Positions 8,457 to 17,072 of a stretch of DNA of 64,000 nucleotides are shown one piece after another (positions within the stretch are counted from its first letter, which is position 1; the number at the start of each line of letters is the position of its first letter). Source of the DNA: JAAYHV01 sp035268985 (GTDB taxonomy: Bacteria > Bacillota > Clostridia > Peptostreptococcales > Anaerovoracaceae); assembly GCA_035268985.1 (NCBI GenBank), contig DATFJV010000127.1, positions 44,923-108,922 on the forward strand, given 5' to 3'. Below the pieces are notes generated by a model. It had not been told where the DNA came from, searched no databases, and saw only the letters and a program-made list of their open reading frames with translations. The position numbers and the translations under genes are program-made.

Positions 8457-9797
8457 ATGGTAGAGAAGGTACCTCCACATGATATAGAAGCAGAAAAGTC
8501 AGTAATAGGAGCGTTGCTTTTAAGCAGCGATGCGTTAAGTGAAGTTATTGATGCTTTAAAGCCTGAACATTTCTATAAAAAAGAACATCAAGAAATATTC
8601 TCCGCTGTAACATCCCTTTTTTATAAAAGTTCTAACGTTGATATGCTTACCGTTTGTGATGAACTTAAGCAAAGGAAAGCATTAGAAATAGTTGGTGGAA
8701 GAGCATATATTGCCATGCTGACAGAAGGTGTTCCTGTTGTTTCAAATGCTAAAGATTATGCAAAAATAATCTCAGAAAAAGCAGGGCTCAGAAAATTGAT
8801 TAAAGCTGCAAACGATATAGAAGAAAAATCTTATGAAGGACAAGAAAAAACTGAAGAAATTCTTGACTTTGCTGAAAATAGCGTTTTTTCGATTGCTCAG
8901 GATAGTCAAGTTAAAAATTATGAAAATATCAGTGACGTTGTTGTAAGAAACATTTCCAAGATTGAAGAAGCTCAAAAAATGGACGGAGATGTAACGGGAA
9001 TACCTACTGGATTCAGAGAATTAGATAAATTACTTTCAGGATTTCATCCTTCGGACTTGATTATAGTGGCAGCAAGGCCAGGAATGGGTAAAACAGCATT
9101 TGCATTAAATATTGCAGAACAAACTGCAGAAAGAGGCAAATCAGTATTAATATTTAGTTTGGAAATGTCAAATGAACAGCTTGGGCAAAGAATGTTAGCT
9201 ATGCATTCAAGAGTAGACATGGAAAAAATCAAAAAAGGTCAAATTGAAGAAAACGATTGGGATAAAATAGCAGAAACCAATGATAGTTTTGCAAAAATGA
9301 AGGTTTCTATTGACGATTCTCCCGGAGTCAGTATATTAGAAATTAAAAACAAATGTAGAAGACTTAAAGCTGAAAAAGGTTTGGATTTAGTAATAATTGA
9401 TTACTTACAATTAATGAGCTTAAAAGGTAGAGTAGAAAACAGGCAACAAGAGATAAGTTCTTTATCTAGAAGTATAAAACTTTTGGCTAAAGAAATGAAT
9501 TGCGCTGTTATGTTATTGTCTCAATTATCAAGAGCGCCAGAGCAACGTACAGACCATAGACCTCTATTATCTGATTTAAGAGAGTCTGGGTCAATAGAGC
9601 AAGACGCAGATATAGTTATGTTCCTATACAGAGAAGACTACTATAATAAACTTGCGGAAGCGGAAACAGATACAATGAAAAAAGGCATATGCGATGTAAT
9701 AATTGCTAAGCATAGAAACGGACCAACAGATACTGTGGAATTGACATGGTTAGACAAATATACTAGATTTGGTGATAAAGAAAGAAATGTGTTTTAG
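8457..9797 (+). CDS. dnaB: Replicative DNA helicase DnaB
   Basis: A 446-aa hexameric helicase called DnaC in Bacillus. The N-terminal primase-interacting domain (PPHDIEAEKSVIGALL) is followed by a RecA-like domain with Walker A ARPGMGKTAF, LVIIDYLQLM, QLSRAPEQR and DLRESGSIEQDADIV. It is intact, with no intein. It is followed 7 nt later by the DnaD-type gene, so helicase and loader factor are co-expressed. Confidence 0.97.
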   Translation: MVEKVPPHDIEAEKSVIGALLLSSDALSEVIDALKPEHFYKKEHQEIFSAVTSLFYKSSNVDMLTVCDELKQRKALEIVGGRAYIAMLTEGVPVVSNAKDYAKIISEKAGLRKLIKAANDIEEKSYEGQEKTEEILDFAENSVFSIAQDSQVKNYENISDVVVRNISKIEEAQKMDGDVTGIPTGFRELDKLLSGFHPSDLIIVAARPGMGKTAFALNIAEQTAERGKSVLIFSLEMSNEQLGQRMLAMHSRVDMEKIKKGQIEENDWDKIAETNDSFAKMKVSIDDSPGVSILEIKNKCRRLKAEKGLDLVIIDYLQLMSLKGRVENRQQEISSLSRSIKLLAKEMNCAVMLLSQLSRAPEQRTDHRPLLSDLRESGSIEQDADIVMFLYREDYYNKLAEAETDTMKKGICDVIIAKHRNGPTDTVELTWLDKYTRFGDKERNVF

Positions 9798-9804
9798 GTA
9801 AAAT

Positions 9805-11082
9805 ATGAAATTTCAAAAAGAAAGAATAAAAGATCTATATCTTTTAGATACTAGAGTAGAAAATATATTTATCAATGAATATCTTCCTGTTGCACCAGGG
9901 GATTATGTTAAGGTATGCTTATACATTCTTATGTATGCAGAACATCAAATACCTATAAACATAGGAATGATTTCAAGAGAATTAAAAATAAATGAAAAAG
10001 ATGTTGATGATGCTTTAGCCTATTGGGAAGCAGAAGATATAATAAAAAGAAACAAAGCTGACGAAAAAGAAAATATTGTGGTAACGTTTATCAGCCAAAA
10101 AAATAAATTATATGGTATGAAAGAATCATTTAATGAAAAAGAAGAAGTAGATGATGACCTGGTAAGTTTAGAAAATAAAGAAATAAGTGAAATTTATTCA
10201 TTGGCAGAGGAAACAGTAGGAAGAACAATTAGCCCTAGAGAAATGGAAAGTATTAAAGATGCTATAAAGGTTTATGGAATAAATCCAGATGTACTTTCAT
10301 ATAGTTTCAAATATTGTTCAGAAAAGGATAAACTTAATATAAATTATATAATTACCGTGGCTAAAAGTTGGGCAGAAAAAGACTGCGTAGATGTTTTGCA
10401 AGTTAAGAAGTTGCTAAACACTGAAAGTAAAGAAAATTTCAGATATAATAAGATATTCAAAAGACTTGGTTTCAACAGAACGCCGGGCCCTGCAGATGTT
10501 GCTATAATGAAAAAATGGTTTGATGAATTGGGCTATACCTTGGATAAAGTGCTAGATGCATGCGATAAAACAGGTGGAATCAGAAATCCCAATTTGAACT
10601 ATGTAAACAAAATTCTTATGAATTGGAGAGAAGAGTCCAAGCAAAAGGGTGTAGATATAAATAGTAATTTATCCGAGTTAATTAGTGATGAAGACTTGGA
10701 AAAGTACTTAAAAGAACTTAGATACAAAGAAGAAGAAGAAAGCAGAGAGAAATTAAACGAAATTTATGGTAAACTTCCTGAAGTTCTGGAAATAGACAAA
10801 GCCATAGATATTATAGAAAATGAATTCCCTAAAACAGTTTTAATGGGGGTTAAAGGAAAAGAAAAAAGAGAAAAACTAAAAAGCGAAATAGTTGAATTAA
10901 ATTTTGAAAGAGCGGAAATTCTAGAAAATAAGGGATATCCTGCAGATTATACAGATATTAAATATTTGTGCAGTAAATGTAAAGACAAAGGATATCTCGA
11001 AAATGGAGGTAAATGCAGTTGTATTGGATCAAGAAGAGAAGAGGCAAAGATGTGGATACAGAAGAACAAAATTCCGCTGTAA
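9805..11082 (+). CDS. DnaD-domain primosome protein fused to a DnaI-like N-terminal/zinc region, no AAA+ domain
   Basis: 425 aa. An N-terminal winged-helix part (about 25-110) is followed by two DnaD-type repeats (about 127-275; YGINPDVLSYSFKYC, NPNLNYVNKILMNW). The last about 130 residues (EKLNEIYGKLPEVLEIDKAI, then PADYTDIKYLCSKCKDKGYL and CSC) resemble the helicase-binding coiled region and zinc site that begin DnaI/DnaC loaders. The frame ends about 20 residues after the zinc site, exactly where the AAA+ ATPase should start. No separate loader ATPase follows; an M23 peptidase gene overlaps the 3' end by 70 nt. DnaD identity is firm; the fusion reading is inference from sequence resemblance. 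Confidence 0.85.
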   Translation: MKFQKERIKDLYLLDTRVENIFINEYLPVAPGDYVKVCLYILMYAEHQIPINIGMISRELKINEKDVDDALAYWEAEDIIKRNKADEKENIVVTFISQKNKLYGMKESFNEKEEVDDDLVSLENKEISEIYSLAEETVGRTISPREMESIKDAIKVYGINPDVLSYSFKYCSEKDKLNINYIITVAKSWAEKDCVDVLQVKKLLNTESKENFRYNKIFKRLGFNRTPGPADVAIMKKWFDELGYTLDKVLDACDKTGGIRNPNLNYVNKILMNWREESKQKGVDINSNLSELISDEDLEKYLKELRYKEEEESREKLNEIYGKLPEVLEIDKAIDIIENEFPKTVLMGVKGKEKREKLKSEIVELNFERAEILENKGYPADYTDIKYLCSKCKDKGYLENGGKCSCIGSRREEAKMWIQKNKIPL

Positions 11083-12731
11083 AAAAGAAAAAGAAAACAA
11101 AAGAAGCTAAAGAGAAACCAGCTAAAGAAAAAAAAGGTATCAATTTAGGGTTTAGGAAAAGCAAAGAGAAAAAGAAAAAAAAGTTATTTAAGAGCAAAGA
11201 AGAACGGTTAGAGCTAAAAAAACAAAGAAAAGCTAAACGTAAAAGCAAAAATAAAAAATTAGTGAATAAAATCCTTACTTCAGCTGCAAACATGATTTCT
11301 TTGCATGATAAAGCACAAGATTTTTGCCTTATATTGATAAGAAAAATTGCGGTAGCTATCGTAAGTCAGCACCATAGAAATGTTAAAAATTTAACTGTGC
11401 ATAGAAAAGAGCTTATATCAACTAGTATTGGTCTTGCTGTAGTGTTATTTGTTATGTTTTCAGTATTCAATAATAATATGATTTATAGTTATTCGTATAA
11501 CGGAAGATCATTAGGTTATGTGGAAAGAGAAGATGACGTACTTAAAATACTTGAATTAGCGGGGGAATCACTATCAGAACAGACAAGTTCTAATGTTGAA
11601 ATTGTTCCATATGAAAATGTAACATTCAAAACTGTTTCCGCAGCAAATAAAGATGTAGATGATATAGATACGGTTTTAAAAAGATTAACATACATGACAG
11701 ACTTAGAGGTTAAAGCATATGGTATATATTCTGGCGAAGAGTTGTTGGTAATAGTAGAAAGTCAAGATAAAGGCCTTACGACGCTATCAAAGGTTAAAGA
11801 ATACTATATGCCTAAAGATGATAACGTTGAATATTTGAGTGCCGAATTTAAGGAAGAGATTGAGTTTAAAGAAATAGATACCACACTTGTTAATGTAAAC
11901 ACTCCCTCAGTAGCTGCAGAAAAGTTAGTGAATGGAGAACAAACAGTTATAAATCATGTTGTAAAGCCTTCAGAAACTTATGAAGAAATAGCATCAATAT
12001 ACGGGATAAGTGTGAATGAATTACTGGCTCAAAATTCAGGGGTAAATCAAGACACGGCAACTGAAGGAGAAACCTTATTTGTTGTTTCTGTAGCTCCGGT
12101 ATTAACATTAGTAACTGTAGAGGAAAGAGTTTCTGCCGAAGAAATAGGATATGAAACAAAAGAAAAAGAGTCAGGTTACTATTATGAAGGTGAAGAGATT
12201 GTAAGTGTAAGAGGATCTAAAGGAAAAGCTATTACAGAAGCGAGAATAACGAGAGAAAACGGAAAAGAAACGGAACAAGAGATAATAAGGCAAGAAGTTC
12301 TTGAAGAACCTACAACTGAAATCATCCTTATCGGTACGAAACCAGTTCCCCCTAAGCAAGGGACAGGTGAATATACCTCTCCCGTTAAGAGTGGAATACT
12401 CACATCGGGATATGGAATGAGATGGGGAAGAATGCATTATGGAATCGATTTAGCAGCACCTGTAGGAACACCGCTACATGCTGCGGATGGAGGAACTGTA
12501 ACATTTGCAGGATATAAAGGAGCTTATGGTTATTGTATTATAATTGACCATGGTGCTAATAATGAAACGCTTTATGGACATTGTAATTCCTTGGCAGTAT
12601 CAGTTGGTGATAAGGTATTTAAGGATCAAGTAATAGGCACAGTAGGTAATTCAGGAAGAAGCACAGGTCCTCATTGTCACTTCGAAGTACATATTAACGG
12701 ATCGACAGTTAATCCACAATTATACTTATAA
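11013..12731 (+). CDS. M23 metallopeptidase with basic cytoplasmic tail, LysM and G5 domains
   Basis: 572 aa. A very lysine-rich N-terminal region (about 1-120) precedes one membrane helix (about 133-153, ISTSIGLAVVLFVMFSVF). Outside the cell there is a LysM-like segment (VVKPSETYEEIASIYGISVN), a G5 domain ending near GTKPVPP, and a C-terminal peptidase_M23 domain with HYGIDLAAPVGTP, YGHC and the zinc motif HCHFEV. It is probably a wall-bound peptidoglycan endopeptidase. The start is uncertain: ATG 11013 has GGAGG only 3 nt away, while GTG 11052 has a weaker AGAGG at 7 nt and would trim 13 residues. Both starts lie inside the DnaD gene. Confidence 0.9.
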   Translation: MQLYWIKKRRGKDVDTEEQNSAVKKKKKTKEAKEKPAKEKKGINLGFRKSKEKKKKKLFKSKEERLELKKQRKAKRKSKNKKLVNKILTSAANMISLHDKAQDFCLILIRKIAVAIVSQHHRNVKNLTVHRKELISTSIGLAVVLFVMFSVFNNNMIYSYSYNGRSLGYVEREDDVLKILELAGESLSEQTSSNVEIVPYENVTFKTVSAANKDVDDIDTVLKRLTYMTDLEVKAYGIYSGEELLVIVESQDKGLTTLSKVKEYYMPKDDNVEYLSAEFKEEIEFKEIDTTLVNVNTPSVAAEKLVNGEQTVINHVVKPSETYEEIASIYGISVNELLAQNSGVNQDTATEGETLFVVSVAPVLTLVTVEERVSAEEIGYETKEKESGYYYEGEEIVSVRGSKGKAITEARITRENGKETEQEIIRQEVLEEPTTEIILIGTKPVPPKQGTGEYTSPVKSGILTSGYGMRWGRMHYGIDLAAPVGTPLHAADGGTVTFAGYKGAYGYCIIIDHGANNETLYGHCNSLAVSVGDKVFKDQVIGTVGNSGRSTGPHCHFEVHINGSTVNPQLYL

Positions 12732-12735
12732 AATA

Positions 12736-12763
12736 ATGAGCCGAATATAAAATTTCGGCTCAT
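12736..12763 (+). terminator. Hairpin after the M23 gene
   Basis: A 10-bp inverted repeat (ATGAGCCGAA / TTCGGCTCAT) with an 8-nt loop, without a clear T run. It may be a weak or Rho-assisted terminator, or only an mRNA-stabilising stem. Confidence 0.5.
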
Positions 12764-12787
12764 AGTATTAATTCATAAAGGAAATAT

Positions 12788-13084
12788 ATGAATAAGAAAA
12801 AAGCAAAAAATAATTGGTTTAAAACAATCATAACGGTAATTGCTGTAATTCTTTGTATAACCATAGGGTATTCTATAAAGACCATTGTTTCATTGCATAT
12901 AGAAAACGAAGAATTAAAAGAAGAAAAACAAGAACTAATTGACGAAAGAGATAAACTTAAGTTGGAACTAGAAAATGTAAACACTGCAGAATTTATAGAA
13001 GAGCAAGCTAGGCTTCAATTAAAGCTTATTAAACCAGATGAAATTCTGTTTGTGTTGCCTGAGGAAGTAGATGAAGAAAATTAA
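12788..13084 (+). CDS. FtsB/DivIC-family septum formation initiator
   Basis: 98 aa. A short basic N-terminus, one membrane helix (about 14-32, IITVIAVILCITIGYSI), a coiled coil (ENEELKEEKQELIDERDKLKLE) and the conserved extracytoplasmic end EEQARLQLKLIKPDEILFVL. This is the typical FtsB/DivIC layout for a divisome bitopic protein acting with FtsL and DivIB/FtsQ. It overlaps the RNase M5 gene by 14 nt. Confidence 0.87.
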   Translation: MNKKKAKNNWFKTIITVIAVILCITIGYSIKTIVSLHIENEELKEEKQELIDERDKLKLELENVNTAEFIEEQARLQLKLIKPDEILFVLPEEVDEEN

Positions 13085-13628
13085 AGTTGAAGAAGCGATT
13101 ATAGTTGAAGGAAGAGATGATACCCAAGCCATTAATAATGCTTTAGATTGTATGACTATCGAGACCCATGGATTTGGTATTACAAAAAATACTTGGAAGC
13201 TCATAGATAGAGCATATAAAGAAAAAGGTATAATAGTGTTCACAGACCCAGATTTTTCAGGCAGGGAAATAAGGAAAAGAATTACAAAGGCGTTTCCCAA
13301 AGCAAAACAAGCATATTTACCTTTAAAAGAAAGTATTAAAAATGGTGACATAGGCATAGAAAATGCTAAACCTGAAGCTATAATAAAAGCAATAGAAAAG
13401 GTTCACTATGCTGTAAAAAATAGCGAAACAGATATTGATATGAGCTATATATATTCCAAAGGGCTAATAAGTAAGGAGAATTCTTCTGAACTCAGAGAAA
13501 AAGTATGTGACATATTAGGCATTGGATACTGTAATGGCAAAACTTTTTTGAAGAGGCTTAAAGCTTTTAACATTAGCAAAAATGAAGTAGAAGAAGCATT
13601 AAGGAAAATAAAGAATGAAAATATATGA
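13071..13628 (+). CDS. rnmV: Ribonuclease M5 (5S rRNA maturation)
   Basis: A 185-aa TOPRIM-domain nuclease. The catalytic motifs are VEGRDDTQAI near the N-terminus and FTDPDFSGREIRK about 45 residues on. RNase M5 trims the 5S rRNA precursor in Bacillota. The rnmV-rsmA neighbourhood is conserved in the phylum. It overlaps the genes on both sides by 14 nt. Confidence 0.94.
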   Translation: MKKIKVEEAIIVEGRDDTQAINNALDCMTIETHGFGITKNTWKLIDRAYKEKGIIVFTDPDFSGREIRKRITKAFPKAKQAYLPLKESIKNGDIGIENAKPEAIIKAIEKVHYAVKNSETDIDMSYIYSKGLISKENSSELREKVCDILGIGYCNGKTFLKRLKAFNISKNEVEEALRKIKNENI

Positions 13629-14493
13629 AAAGCTTTATTCACCTAAAACTATAAATACGATTAAAAAAGATTATGGTTTTAGCATAAAAAAGAATTTAGG
13701 GCAGAACTTTTTAACTGACATTAACGTTATTGACGAGATCATTAAAGGTAGCTTAATAACTGATAATAGCTTAGTGGTGGAAATTGGTCCGGGCATAGGT
13801 GTTTTAACAAATGAAGTATCAAAAATAGCCAAGAAAGTAATAGCTATAGAAATAGACAAAAAATTGATTCCTATACTTAATGACATTTTTGAAGATTTAG
13901 ATAACGTTGAAGTTATTAATGATGATATATTAAAAACAAATATAAATGACATTATAAATAAGCAAGAAGGAATTACCAACGTAAGAATAATTGGTAATTT
14001 ACCATACTACATTACGACCCCTATTATAATGAAACTTTTAGAGGACAAAGTGGGAGCAGATAGTATAACAGTCATGATGCAAAAAGAAGTTGCCTCTAGA
14101 ATAGCTGCAAATCCAGGTGATAAGGATTGTGGCGCTATAACTTATGCAGTTAATTATTACAGTTCGGTTTCTAAAATATGTAATGTATCTAAAAACGTTT
14201 TTTATCCCATGCCCAATGTTGATTCTACGGTTCTCAGAATGGATATCCACAAAGAAAAGACATATAACGTAAAATATGAAGAAATGTTTTTTAAATGTAT
14301 TAAAGCAGGTTTTGGACAAAGAAGAAAAACACTTTTAAATTCTCTTAGTAGCTTAAGAGAATTCAGTAAGGATGATATAAAAAAAGCGTTAGAAGAAACG
14401 GATGTAGACTTTAATAGAAGAGCAGAAACCTTAAGCATAGAAGAGTTTAGCAAAATATCTAATGTTTTAGGAATGAAAGGAAAACTGAGTTGA
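13615..14493 (+). CDS. rsmA: 16S rRNA (adenine1518/1519-N6)-dimethyltransferase RsmA (KsgA)
   Basis: 292 aa. KNLGQNFLTD opens the family signature, the SAM-binding loop is EIGPGIGVLT, and the catalytic NLPYY motif (IGNLPYYITTPI) is intact, with a KsgA-type C-terminal helical domain. It dimethylates two adenines near the 3' end of 16S rRNA. The start lies within the rnmV end. Confidence 0.96.
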   Translation: MKIYEKLYSPKTINTIKKDYGFSIKKNLGQNFLTDINVIDEIIKGSLITDNSLVVEIGPGIGVLTNEVSKIAKKVIAIEIDKKLIPILNDIFEDLDNVEVINDDILKTNINDIINKQEGITNVRIIGNLPYYITTPIIMKLLEDKVGADSITVMMQKEVASRIAANPGDKDCGAITYAVNYYSSVSKICNVSKNVFYPMPNVDSTVLRMDIHKEKTYNVKYEEMFFKCIKAGFGQRRKTLLNSLSSLREFSKDDIKKALEETDVDFNRRAETLSIEEFSKISNVLGMKGKLS

Positions 14494-16505
14494 ATTGGTT
14501 AAGAAAGATTAATATTTTTAAAAAAGAAATTAAAAAATTTGAAGCTAGCGAAAATTATATTAAATATTTAGGTAAACTAGTAATAATTGCAATACTTTTA
14601 AATTTATTTATAGAGACATTTGCAAGACAGTCTAGGGGAATGACTCAAGGTCTTATGTATATGGTTACAAATCCTTTGGTATTCATTTGCAATACCTTAA
14701 TTATTATTTCGGTGCTTTCAATATCGATATTGGTACATAAAAGGAATTTCCTCCTAATTTTACTTAGTACCCTTTGGGTAGCCCTAGGTATTGTTAACGG
14801 AGTAATTTTAGCAAAAAGAATGACCCCTTTTACATTATATGATATGCAAAATGCAAAAGATGGATTTTCAATATTAGAAAGTTACATGTCCCATAATCAA
14901 ATAATATTATTAATAGTAGCTGCAGTGATATTACTTTTACTAACAATAGTTTTGTTTATAAAAGGAAGCATGTGGGTTAATATAAACTATAAGCATGCGA
15001 TAGGAGCAATACTCCTTATAATTTTAATAACTTTGGGAACAACGTTTGCGTTAATCAAAGTTGGCCTATTAAGCACATTCTTTGGTAATTTAAATTATGC
15101 GTATAATGATTATGGCGTTCCCTATTGCTTCATCAACACTTCTTTAAATAAAGGAATATCAAAACCCTTAGGTTACTCAAATGAAATGATAGATGGAATC
15201 ATAACCAATGGCGATGAAAATAAAAAAAATGAAATATTAACCCCCGAAGACATAGATGTTGATATGCCAAATGTTGTAATTGTTCAATTGGAATCATTTG
15301 TTGATCCGTCGTGGTACAATCATATTGAGCTTTCCAATGACCCTATTCCTACATTTACAGAATTATCAGAAAATTATACATCAGGATCCTTCACGGTTCC
15401 AGCTTGCGGTGCAGGCACAGCAAATACAGAATTTGAAGTACTTACGGGATTAAGTGCAAAATTCTTTGGTCCTGGAGAATATCCATACAAGGGAGAACTT
15501 AGGAATAAAACTTTGGAAAGTTTAGCATATGTATTTAAGAATTGCGGTTATGGCACACATGCTTTACATAATCACAGAGCAGTTTTCTATAACAGAAACG
15601 AAGTATACGGTAATCTAGGGTTTGATACGTTCACGCCAGTGGAATATATGAATGGAATAACAAAAACCCCGAATAACTGGGCAAAGGATGAAGTTTTAAC
15701 TGGTGAAATTATGGATGTTATCACTATGTCACAAGAAAAAGATTTCATCTTCACTGTATCAGTTGAAGGACATGGTAGTTATCCAAGTGAACAAGTTTTT
15801 GAAAAACCATATACTACAGTTACTGCGGACGATGACTATACTAAATGGCGATATGAGTATTATGTAAATGAAATGCATGAAATGGATAAATTCATTAAAG
15901 AACTGGTTGAGGAACTTGAAAATAATGGTGAAGATACAGTACTACTTATATATGGTGACCACATTCCTGCTTTGGACATACTAGAAGATCAATACGGTGA
16001 TGGAGATTTATACAAGACCCAGTATGTTATTTGGGACAATATGAATCTAGCAGAAAATGACGAAGATATATATGCGTATGAAGTAGGAGCAAAACTCTTG
16101 AAATCAATTAAATTAGATAAAGGAACCGTTTTTAATTATCAAAAAGCAGTACCCAATGATTCGATCGAATTTCTTACTGGCTTAAAAGCATTGGGATATG
16201 ATATGTTATACGGAAAGAATTACTGCTTGGACGAAAAAGTTTACGAGGCAGCAGATATAAGTTTAGGAACTAAAGAAATTAAAATTAACGAAGTTAACAA
16301 AATTGGTAGTAAATACTATATTATGGGTGAAAATTTCACAGAACACAGTAGAATAACTTTGAATGGGCACGTTTTAAAAACAATATACTTGAGTCCAACA
16401 CTAATAGGCCTAAATGAAAACGTGGACCCAAAAGACATAAAAAACATGAGAGTAAGTCAGATAGATACCAAAAGTAAAGAAATATTAGCTACTTGTGAAG
16501 ATTAA
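14490..16505 (+). CDS. LtaS-family membrane sulfatase-fold phosphoglycerol transferase
   Basis: 671 aa. About five N-terminal membrane helices are followed by an extracellular alkaline-phosphatase/sulfatase-like domain: NVVIVQLESFVDP (metal-binding Glu), CGAGTANTEFEVLTG with the likely Thr nucleophile near residue 310, ALHNHRAVFYNRN, and YGDHIPAL. These match lipoteichoic-acid synthases and related phosphoglycerol transferases. The last about 75 residues look like a separate beta-rich IPT/TIG-like domain. The start is TTG overlapping the rsmA TGA by 4 nt, with AAAGGA upstream, so expression is coupled to rsmA. The exact polymer made is not deducible. Confidence 0.88.
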   Translation: MNWLRKINIFKKEIKKFEASENYIKYLGKLVIIAILLNLFIETFARQSRGMTQGLMYMVTNPLVFICNTLIIISVLSISILVHKRNFLLILLSTLWVALGIVNGVILAKRMTPFTLYDMQNAKDGFSILESYMSHNQIILLIVAAVILLLLTIVLFIKGSMWVNINYKHAIGAILLIILITLGTTFALIKVGLLSTFFGNLNYAYNDYGVPYCFINTSLNKGISKPLGYSNEMIDGIITNGDENKKNEILTPEDIDVDMPNVVIVQLESFVDPSWYNHIELSNDPIPTFTELSENYTSGSFTVPACGAGTANTEFEVLTGLSAKFFGPGEYPYKGELRNKTLESLAYVFKNCGYGTHALHNHRAVFYNRNEVYGNLGFDTFTPVEYMNGITKTPNNWAKDEVLTGEIMDVITMSQEKDFIFTVSVEGHGSYPSEQVFEKPYTTVTADDDYTKWRYEYYVNEMHEMDKFIKELVEELENNGEDTVLLIYGDHIPALDILEDQYGDGDLYKTQYVIWDNMNLAENDEDIYAYEVGAKLLKSIKLDKGTVFNYQKAVPNDSIEFLTGLKALGYDMLYGKNYCLDEKVYEAADISLGTKEIKINEVNKIGSKYYIMGENFTEHSRITLNGHVLKTIYLSPTLIGLNENVDPKDIKNMRVSQIDTKSKEILATCED

Positions 16506-16514
16506 GGATTTGCC

Positions 16515-17060
16515 ATGGAAACTTTAGAAACAAAAAGATTAATATTGAGAGCTTGGAATATAGATGATGCAAAAGCTTTATACGAGTATGCAAAGCATCC
16601 AGATGTTGGCCCACATGCGGGATGGAAACCCCATGAAAGTGTAGAAGAGTCTTCTAAAATATTAAAAGAGATATTACTACCTGCGGAAGCATGGGCTGTA
16701 ATATATAAAGAAACTGATGAAATAATTGGTAATATCGCTTTAGAAACTGATAGGATAAGACCAGGGGTACTTAGTAAAGAACTTGGATATGGTTTAAAGC
16801 ATGAATGGTGGGGTAAAGGTATTATTACAGAGGCATCAAAAGAAGTTATAAGGTTCGGATTTGAAGATTTGAACTTAGAGATTATTGCTATACATACTTC
16901 GGAAGTGAACAAAAGATCTCAAAGGGTTATAGAAAAATGTGGTTTCAATTATGAAGGTTTAATTAGATGTGCTACAAGAACACATAAGGGAGAATTAAGA
17001 AATTCCTATGTTTATTCCATTACAAAAGAAGAATGGATAAAAATAAATAGCAAAGAATAA
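16515..17060 (+). CDS. GNAT N-acetyltransferase, RimJ/RimL type
   Basis: 181 aa. The RimJ/RimL-like N-terminus is METLETKRLILRAWNIDD. The acetyl-CoA loop region is ELGYGLKHEWWGKGIITEA, followed by HTSEVNKRSQRVIEKCGF, the usual end of the fold. The acceptor (protein N-terminus, amino acid or drug) cannot be told from sequence. It lies 9 nt after the LtaS-like gene and converges on aroB, with 1 nt between stops. Confidence 0.87.
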   Translation: METLETKRLILRAWNIDDAKALYEYAKHPDVGPHAGWKPHESVEESSKILKEILLPAEAWAVIYKETDEIIGNIALETDRIRPGVLSKELGYGLKHEWWGKGIITEASKEVIRFGFEDLNLEIIAIHTSEVNKRSQRVIEKCGFNYEGLIRCATRTHKGELRNSYVYSITKEEWIKINSKE

Positions 17061-17072
17061 TTTAATCTTTGC
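17050..17072. terminator. Convergent hairpin between GNAT gene and aroB
   Basis: A 7-bp stem (GCAAAGA / TCTTTGC) spans the two convergent stop codons with a 9-nt A/T loop. No T run follows on either strand, so it is a weak candidate. Confidence 0.35.

Noticed and set aside
7962..8480. 172-aa minus-strand open frame across rplI
   Set aside because: Phe/Ser-rich antisense of the lysine-rich L9 gene; no start signal.
10958..11293. 111-aa minus-strand frame
   Set aside because: Phe/Leu-rich antisense of the lysine-rich peptidase N-terminus; mimics a membrane protein by base composition only.
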